DNA from: an uncultured Oscillospiraceae bacterium
GTDB lineage: Bacteria > Bacillota > Clostridia > Oscillospirales > Oscillospiraceae
Direction: 5' to 3'
DNA length: 24,764 bases
Assembly (NCBI GenBank): GCA_934546685.1
Contig: CAKTEB010000030.1
Location: 1 to 24,764, forward strand
Shown here piece after piece: positions 21,145 to 24,764 of this stretch. The notes under the pieces were generated by a model that was not told the DNA's origin, ran no database searches, and saw only the letters and a list, made by a program, of their open reading frames with translations. The position numbers and the translations under genes are program-made. Numbering within the stretch: position 1 is the stretch's first letter; each line of letters begins with the position of its first letter.

Positions 21145-21218
21145 GCAACACTCCATCCATGTGCGGAACAAGGAATGTGGTGTTGCCGTTTTGGGCAGAC
21201 CCTCTTTTCGGGTTGCCC
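21145..21218. repeat. Two further palindromes made of element-end sequences
   Basis: GCAACAC (21145-21151) faces GTGTTGC (21180-21186), matching the AGGCAACACC type of end. GGGCAGACCC (21193-21202) faces GGGTTGCCC (21210-21218) across 7 bases: these are the same two ends as copy 2 with the interior missing, and even the flanks agree (TTTT before, TGTTTTT after). The stretch looks like nested or collapsed element copies. Confidence 0.6.
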
Positions 21219-21276
21219 TGTTTTTCTATTTGAGGTACCTAGCGTATAGCCATGGACGCTCAGATAGGATAAGCCT

Positions 21277-21304
21277 ATTATACGGGCTCACACCAAAAAC
21301 GCAA
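21277..21304 (-). promoter_or_regulatory. Predicted promoter of the folT transcript
   Basis: On the minus strand TTGCGT (21304-21299), 16 bases and TATAAT (21282-21277). It is downstream of the khpA operon terminator and upstream of the riboswitch, giving a leader of about 450 bases that includes copy 2. The spacer TTTTGGTGTG plus AGCCCG recurs in the GT-C/UbiA promoter at 19354-19382. Confidence 0.6.
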
Positions 21305-21310
21305 GAGGCA

Positions 21311-21355
21311 AAAATAAACAAAAAATATGCGATATGTTCCCATACCGCATATTTT
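21311..21355 (-). terminator. Rho-independent terminator of the ylxM-ffh-rpsP-khpA operon
   Basis: AAAATATGCG (21322-21331) pairs with CGCATATTTT (21346-21355), then after one mismatch TATG (21333-21336) pairs with CATA (21341-21344). On the minus strand a T-rich tail TTTGTTTATTTT follows. Copy 3 of the inserted element lies between this terminator and the khpA stop codon. Confidence 0.8.
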
Positions 21356-21358
21356 CTT

Positions 21359-21524
21359 TAGGGCAATACCGCACAAATCGCCAAGAGAGCCTGGCGAGAG
21401 ATTTTTCGTCAGAAAAAGGTGTAAAACCGCAGACATACTCTGTGTATTTCAAGGTTTTACTAACGCATTTCTGGCGGAAAAGATCCGCCAGAATCCGAAG
21501 GCGTATTTGCGCGGTGTTGCCTTA
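21359..21524 (-). mobile_element. 162-bp MITE-like element (copy 3) with TA target duplication
   Basis: The element spans 21361-21522 with TA at both flanks (21359-21360 and 21523-21524). Its ends are GGGCAATACCGCACAAAT and, read inwards on the minus strand, AGGCAACACCGCGCAAAT. It has exactly the length of copy 1, and its AGGCAACACC end faces the upstream gene in the same way. The minus strand carries the same central hairpin: GTAAAACC/GGTTTTAC outside, AATAC/GTATG inside. No transposase is encoded. The first base of the element completes the TAA stop of khpA. Confidence 0.82.
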
Positions 21525-21749
21525 GCCAATGATCTCAACATTGACGCGCTGGCCTCTGCGCTGCGCCACCGACTTGATGATGGTCCGGATCTCCTTGGCG
21601 ATCCGGCCCTGACGGCCGATGACCTTGCCCATGTCTTCCGGGGCAACACGGAGCTCCAGGGTGGTCTCCTCGCCGTCGATCTCCGTGACGGAGACGGACT
21701 CGGGGTGATCCACCAGGTTTTGTGCCATATAAAGCAGCAGCTCTTTCAT
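21522..21749 (-). CDS. khpA: KH-domain RNA-binding protein KhpA (YlqC family)
   Basis: The 75-residue protein is a single KH domain with the RNA-binding loop ValIleGlyArgGlnGlyArgIleAla (GxxG type) and the usual ending ArgValAsnValGluIle. KhpA, usually with KhpB/Jag, binds RNAs and affects cell division and elongation in Gram-positive bacteria. The order ffh-rpsP-khpA is the standard Firmicutes arrangement, which supports the call. The ATG at 21749 follows GGAGG and lies 15 bases after rpsP. The TAA stop consists of the TA duplicated by element copy 3 plus the element's first base; the coding sequence is full length and unharmed. Confidence 0.93.
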   Translation of the reverse strand: MKELLLYMAQNLVDHPESVSVTEIDGEETTLELRVAPEDMGKVIGRQGRIAKEIRTIIKSVAQRRGQRVNVEIIG

Positions 21750-21764
21750 GTCCGTTCCTCCGAA

Positions 21765-22004
21765 TTAGAGTACGCCGTTCTTCTTGAGAAGCGCGCGAAC
21801 AGTGTCGGTGGGCTGAGCGCCGTTCTTGATCCACTGCTGAGCCTTCTCCACGTCGATGGTGACGGTGGCGGGGTCAGTCAGGGGATTGTAGGTACCGATC
21901 TCCTCGATGCAGCGGCCGTCGCGGGGGCTGCGGGAGTCAGCAACAACGATTCTGTAGAAAGGAGCCTTCTTGGCGCCCATTCTGCGAAGTCTGATCTTTA
22001 CCAT
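21765..22004 (-). CDS. rpsP: 30S ribosomal protein S16
   Basis: The 79-residue protein is normal for bS16 and shows the family N-terminus ValLysIleArgLeuArgArgMetGlyAlaLysLysAlaProPheTyrArgIleValValAla, followed by AspSerArgSerProArgAspGlyArg and IleGluGluIleGlyThrTyrAsnPro. It binds 16S rRNA in the 30S subunit body. I use the ATG at 22004, preceded by GGAGGTG with 8-base spacing; a longer in-frame start upstream would add residues the family lacks. It lies between ffh and khpA in one operon. The 82-base gap to ffh has no convincing promoter. Confidence 0.97.
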   Translation of the reverse strand: MVKIRLRRMGAKKAPFYRIVVADSRSPRDGRCIEEIGTYNPLTDPATVTIDVEKAQQWIKNGAQPTDTVRALLKKNGVL

Positions 22005-22086
22005 GGGTGTTTCACCTCCGTAATCTTTTTCTCTCAAATCTATCGTAAAGCAATGTGCTGGTTACGAACCAAATAATAATAGGGAC

Positions 22087-23475
22087 TTACCGGCGGCCAA
22101 ATCCGCCGAAGCCGCGCTTTCCGCCCATGCCGCCGAGATTCATGCCGCCCTGCTTCTGGAGCCGCTTCATCTTCTTGCTGGCCCCGGGGCCGGTGAACTG
22201 GCGCATGAGCTTCTGCATGTCGTCGAACTGCTTTAGGAGGGCGTTGATCTGCTGGACCTGAACGCCCGCGCCGGCGGCGATGCGCTGCTTGCGGCTGTGG
22301 TTGATGACGCTGGGATTTTCCCGCTCGTAGGGGGTCATGGACAGGATGATGGCCTCGGTGCGGGCCATGGCCTTTTCGTCCACCTGGACGTTTTTCAGGG
22401 CTCCGGCGTTCATGCCGGGCATCATGCCCAAGATGTCGGTGATGGAGCCCATGGATTTGAGCTGCACCAGCTGATCGTAGAAGTCCTGGAGCGTGAACTT
22501 GTTTTTCCGGAGCCGCTGCTCCAGCTCCTGGGCCTTCTTCTGATCCATGGCGGCCTCGGCCTTCTCGATGAGGGTCAAGACGTCGCCCATGCCCAGGATC
22601 CGGGACGCCATCCGGGAGGGATGGAAGGGCTCGATCTGATCCAGCTTCTCGCCGGTGCCCACGAATTTGATGGGCTTGCCGGTGACGGCCTTGACGGACA
22701 GGGCAGCGCCGCCTCTGGCGTCGCCGTCCAGCTTGGTGAGCATCACGCCGTCAATATCCAGCTGGTCGTTGAAGGCGGTGGCGGCATTCACGGCGTCCTG
22801 GCCGGTCATGGCGTCTACCACCAGAAGGATCTCGTTGGGCTCCACGGCGGATTTGATCTTGGAGAGCTCCTCCATCAGGGCCTCGTCCACATGGAGGCGG
22901 CCCGCGGTGTCCAGGAACACCATGTCGAAGCCTTCCTTTTTGGCGTGGGCCACGGCTGCCTTGGCGATGTCTACGGGATCGGAGGTGCCCATCTGGAACA
23001 CCGGGATCCCCAACTGACCGCCGACTACCTCCAGCTGCTTGATGGCGGCGGGACGGTATACGTCGCAGGCCACCAGCAGGGGATTCTTGCCGTCCTTTTT
23101 CATGAGCCCTGCCAGCTTGGCGCCGTTGGTGGTTTTACCGGCGCCCTGGAGACCCACCAGCATGACGACGGTGGGGGGCTTGGAGGCAATGGAGATCTTT
23201 GCGTTTTCGCTGCCCATGAGGGCGATGAGCTCCTCGTTGACGATCTTGACGATCATCTGGGCGGGGGTCAGGCTTTCGAGGACATCGCTGCCCACGGCAC
23301 GCTCCGTGACCTTCTTGACAAAGTCCTTGACCACCTTATAGCTGACGTCTGCCTCCAGCAGTGCCAGCCGGATCTCACGCATGGCGTCCTTTACGTCGGC
23401 CTCGGTGAGTCGGCCCTTGCTGCGGAGCTTTTTGAATGCTGCGGAGAGCTTTTCTGTCAATCCTTCAAATGCCAT
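22087..23475 (-). CDS. ffh: Signal recognition particle protein Ffh
   Basis: Ffh is the GTPase of the signal recognition particle; with 4.5S/6S RNA it binds signal sequences of emerging membrane and secreted proteins and docks them to FtsY. The 462 residues are typical. Seen: N-domain four-helix start; GTPase motifs GlyLeuGlnGlyAlaGlyLysThrThr, AspValTyrArgProAla, AspThrAlaGlyArg, ThrLysLeuAspGlyAspAlaArgGlyGly and GlyThrGlyGluLys; then the Met-rich M domain (from about residue 325) with MetMetProGlyMet and the RNA-binding SerArgLysGlnArgIleAlaAlaGly. The tail is Gly-rich. The start at 23475 is four bases after the ylxM stop, its ribosome site AGGAGTGA overlapping that stop. Confidence 0.98.
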   Translation of the reverse strand: MAFEGLTEKLSAAFKKLRSKGRLTEADVKDAMREIRLALLEADVSYKVVKDFVKKVTERAVGSDVLESLTPAQMIVKIVNEELIALMGSENAKISIASKPPTVVMLVGLQGAGKTTNGAKLAGLMKKDGKNPLLVACDVYRPAAIKQLEVVGGQLGIPVFQMGTSDPVDIAKAAVAHAKKEGFDMVFLDTAGRLHVDEALMEELSKIKSAVEPNEILLVVDAMTGQDAVNAATAFNDQLDIDGVMLTKLDGDARGGAALSVKAVTGKPIKFVGTGEKLDQIEPFHPSRMASRILGMGDVLTLIEKAEAAMDQKKAQELEQRLRKNKFTLQDFYDQLVQLKSMGSITDILGMMPGMNAGALKNVQVDEKAMARTEAIILSMTPYERENPSVINHSRKQRIAAGAGVQVQQINALLKQFDDMQKLMRQFTGPGASKKMKRLQKQGGMNLGGMGGKRGFGGFGRR

Positions 23476-23479
23476 GCGA

Positions 23480-23824
23480 TCACTCCTTTAGCGAGGAAAG
23501 TGCGGCCCGGATGGCCCCAGCCACAGCGTCGCCGCCGGGAAGGGTCTCAGCCGCCTCGGCAGCCTGCAAAAGCTGCTGCTCCGCGGCCTCCAGCCGAAGC
23601 ATCCGGCCCACCGCGCCGATCTTCTCCTCCATGTCCTGGAGCAGGGCCTCGGTGCGGACGATGTTGTCCCGTACAGCCTGACGGCTGATGCCCTCCAGCT
23701 CGGCGATCTCTCCCAGGGAGAGGTCCTGATTATACCGGAGGTCGAAGCAGAGGCGCTGCTTTTCCGTGAGCATATCGCCGTAGGTGTCAAAGAGCAGCGT
23801 GCGGTTCAGGGTACTCAGTTCCAA
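23480..23824 (-). CDS. ylxM: YlxM/p13-family helix-turn-helix protein (UPF0122)
   Basis: The 114-residue protein has a sigma-factor-region-4-like helix-turn-helix: LeuThrGluLysGlnArgLeuCysPheAspLeuArgTyr, LeuSerLeuGlyGluIleAlaGluLeuGluGlyIleSerArgGlnAlaValArgAsp, with AsnIleValArgThrGluAlaLeuLeu after it. YlxM proteins are always found with ffh and are thought to influence SRP; in streptococci they are reported to bind SRP RNA. I place the start at TTG 23824, six bases after GGAGGG, because the family begins a few residues before LeuLeuPheAspThrTyrGly; the longer frame upstream lacks support. The C-terminal part is Ala/Glu-rich and helical. First gene of the operon, with a near-consensus promoter. 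Confidence 0.93.
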   Translation of the reverse strand: MELSTLNRTLLFDTYGDMLTEKQRLCFDLRYNQDLSLGEIAELEGISRQAVRDNIVRTEALLQDMEEKIGAVGRMLRLEAAEQQLLQAAEAAETLPGGDAVAGAIRAALSSLKE

Positions 23825-23839
23825 AGCGTTCCCTCCTGG

Positions 23840-23918
23840 GGCTGTAAAGGCCGTAGACTTAACAGACGACATCATACACCATCCGGGGCCGGATGTCAAG
23901 AGAAAAACCTTTACAGCC
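23840..23918. repeat. Perfect 11-bp inverted repeat flanking the ylxM promoter
   Basis: GGCTGTAAAGG (23840-23850) and CCTTTACAGCC (23908-23918) are exact inverse copies 57 bases apart. One lies just upstream of the ylxM -35, the other in its leader before the ribosome site. They could be paired operator half-sites or the stem of a large structure. Confidence 0.6.
23871..23899 (-). promoter_or_regulatory. Near-consensus sigma-A promoter of the ylxM-ffh-rpsP-khpA operon
   Basis: On the minus strand a perfect TTGACA (23899-23894), 17 bases and TATGAT (23876-23871). It stands 47 bases before the TTG start of ylxM and suits strong constitutive expression of SRP and ribosome genes. Confidence 0.88.
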
Positions 23919-23937
23919 GCAAAAAAATTTCCCCGGC

Positions 23938-23966
23938 TTGCGAAGACAGGGGAAATGTGGTAAACT
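23938..23966 (+). promoter_or_regulatory. Predicted sigma-A promoter of birA
   Basis: TTGCGA (23938-23943), 17 bases and TAAACT (23961-23966), 22 bases before the birA ATG. The -10 lies inside the left half of the candidate BirA operator. Confidence 0.7.
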
Positions 23967-23987
23967 GTCCACTGAGGTGAGGTTTAC
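23960..23987 (+). promoter_or_regulatory. Candidate BirA operator over the birA promoter and ribosome site
   Basis: GTAAAC (23960-23965) and GTTTAC (23982-23987) form a perfect inverted repeat with a 16-base spacer. The known BirA box is a GTTAAC/GTAAAC-type half-site pair about 14-16 bases apart. It covers the -10 and spans the GAGGTGAGG ribosome site, so bound BirA would block birA transcription (self-repression). Confidence 0.68.
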
Positions 23988-23988
23988 A

Positions 23989-24764
23989 ATGGAACAGAAA
24001 GCCGTGCTGTCCCTGCTCCAGGAGGCAGGGGATACCTATTTGTCCGGGGAGGAAATGAGCAAAACTCTGGGCGTGACCCGGGCGGCGGTGTGGAAGCAGA
24101 TCGCCCGGCTCCGGGAAAAGGGCTATGAGATCGAGGCCTCCACCCGCCTGGGCTATCGGCTGAAAAGCCAGCCGGAGCCCCTGGAGCGGGAGCGGGTGCT
24201 GGAATATCTGGGGGAGCATCCCTGGAAGGACACGGTCCAGGTGCTGGACTCCGTGGATTCCACCAACAACTATCTCAAGCTCCTGGGAGATCAGGGGGCC
24301 CCGGAGGGCACTGTGGCCATGGCCGATGAGCAGACCGGGGGCCGGGGCCGCCAGGGCCGGAGCTTTGCCTCCCCCAAGGGCGTGGGCCTCTATTATTCCC
24401 TGCTGCTGCGGCCCAGGTGTGCCCCCAATCAGGTGAGCCATACCACGATCATGGTGGCGGTGGCGGTCTGCGACGCCATCGAGGCCGTCTGCGGGGTGCG
24501 CCCGGGGATCAAGTGGACCAATGATATCATTCTGAACGGGAAAAAGCTGGTGGGGATCCTCACGGAGATGAGCGTGGAATGGGAGAGCGCCAGTCTGCAA
24601 TATCTCGTTACCGGCATCGGCGTCAACTGCAACCATAAGCTCACGGATTTCCCGGAGGCGGTGCAGCCCATGGCCACCAGCCTGGCCCTGGAGCTGGGGC
24701 ATCCCATCGACCGGTGCGCCCTGGCCGCGGAGCTGACCCGGGCCCTCCATCGGGTGAGCCGGGA
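23989..24764 (+). CDS. birA: Biotin-protein ligase / biotin repressor BirA (3'-truncated)
   Basis: BirA activates biotin with ATP and attaches it to carrier proteins; the two-domain form also represses biotin genes when loaded with biotinyl-AMP. About 258 residues are visible before the window ends. The N-terminal winged helix (residues 1-60) has LeuSerGlyGluGluMetSerLysThrLeuGlyValThrArgAlaAlaValTrpLysGlnIle, so this is the repressor type. The ligase core shows AspSerValAspSerThrAsnAsn, the biotinyl-AMP loop GlyGlyArgGlyArgGlnGlyArg, LysTrpThrAsnAspIle and GlyLysLysLeuValGlyIleLeuThrGlu. The ATG at 23989 follows GAGGTGAGG. It is divergent from ylxM. A candidate BirA box overlaps its own promoter. 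Confidence 0.95.
   Translation, partial: MEQKAVLSLLQEAGDTYLSGEEMSKTLGVTRAAVWKQIARLREKGYEIEASTRLGYRLKSQPEPLERERVLEYLGEHPWKDTVQVLDSVDSTNNYLKLLGDQGAPEGTVAMADEQTGGRGRQGRSFASPKGVGLYYSLLLRPRCAPNQVSHTTIMVAVAVCDAIEAVCGVRPGIKWTNDIILNGKKLVGILTEMSVEWESASLQYLVTGIGVNCNHKLTDFPEAVQPMATSLALELGHPIDRCALAAELTRALHRVSR

Noticed and set aside
21193..21226. Plus-strand rho-independent terminator
   Set aside because: The hairpin plus T-run looks like one, but no plus-strand gene lies upstream within 1.2 kb, and the arms are identical to the ends of the neighbouring 161-bp element; I treat it as an element derivative.
22005..22037. Longer rpsP with an 11-residue N-terminal extension
   Set aside because: The S16 family begins at MetValLysIleArgLeu, and a GGAGGTG site is placed for the ATG at 22004.
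22005..22086. Separate promoter for rpsP between ffh and rpsP
   Set aside because: AT-rich stretches occur, but no -35/-10 pair with acceptable spacing could be found; operon transcription from the ylxM promoter explains the gene.
1..24764. tRNA, rRNA or prophage genes
   Set aside because: I saw no tRNA-like cloverleaf ends, no rRNA sequence and no phage or integrase genes anywhere in the window.

Overview
The window is GC-rich, gene-dense chromosome from an endospore-forming member of the Clostridia. The gene set (a spoIIIA operon with an Asp23/Gls24 gene behind it, and a ylxM-ffh-rpsP-khpA operon), frequent GTG/TTG starts, strong GGAGG ribosome sites and high GC suggest an Oscillospiraceae-type gut organism (Flavonifractor/Lawsonibacter/Oscillibacter-like). 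That placement is inference from style and content, not from a database match.

Layout. 1-3805 (+): spoIIIAB (5'-truncated by the window) to spoIIIAH, mostly translationally coupled; this is the mother-cell half of the SpoIIIA-SpoIIQ feeding channel. 3806-4465: an Asp23/Gls24 gene with its own promoter, a 162-bp inserted repeat joined to its stop codon, then a terminator. 4475-5751: a cysteine desulfurase with a near-consensus promoter. 5855-8452: a secreted VWA/InlB-repeat/SLH surface protein read from TTG, followed by an array of small hairpins. 8643-11740 (-): a zinc-ribbon/coiled-coil membrane protein and a 2,4-dienoyl-CoA-reductase-type flavoenzyme, each with its own terminator. 11835-14598: an SSB-like protein convergent with coaBC, then a divergent coaX whose nucleotide-binding motifs are altered. 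14651-16762: a large lipoprotein ending in a solute-binding-like domain. 16803-19308 (-): a two-gene membrane operon, a UbiA-type polyprenyl-phosphate phosphoribosyltransferase homologue and a GT-C-like protein. 19534-19986: a small Gly/Pro-rich unknown. 20036-20972 (-): a folate ECF transporter S component (folT) under a tetrahydrofolate riboswitch. 21359-23899 (-): ylxM-ffh-rpsP-khpA, the SRP/ribosome operon. 23938-end (+): birA (3'-truncated), whose promoter carries a candidate BirA operator.

The most unusual content is non-coding. Two 162-bp elements with terminal inverted repeats and TA target duplications (4253-4414 and 21361-21522) lie in the same orientation at the stop codons of two unrelated genes. 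Each supplies the last base of the TAA stop and separates the stop from the operon terminator. A third, 161-bp relative (20977-21137) lies between the folT promoter and its riboswitch. All three share a central two-stem hairpin in which the paired bases change together while the loops stay nearly constant, which points to a selected RNA (or single-stranded DNA) structure. Short palindromes made only of the element ends occur at 13657-13683 and 21193-21218.

Metabolically the window leans towards cofactors: CoA (coaBC, coaX), folate (folT), biotin (birA) and sulfur transfer (cysteine desulfurase). The rest is sporulation, protein secretion and cell envelope.
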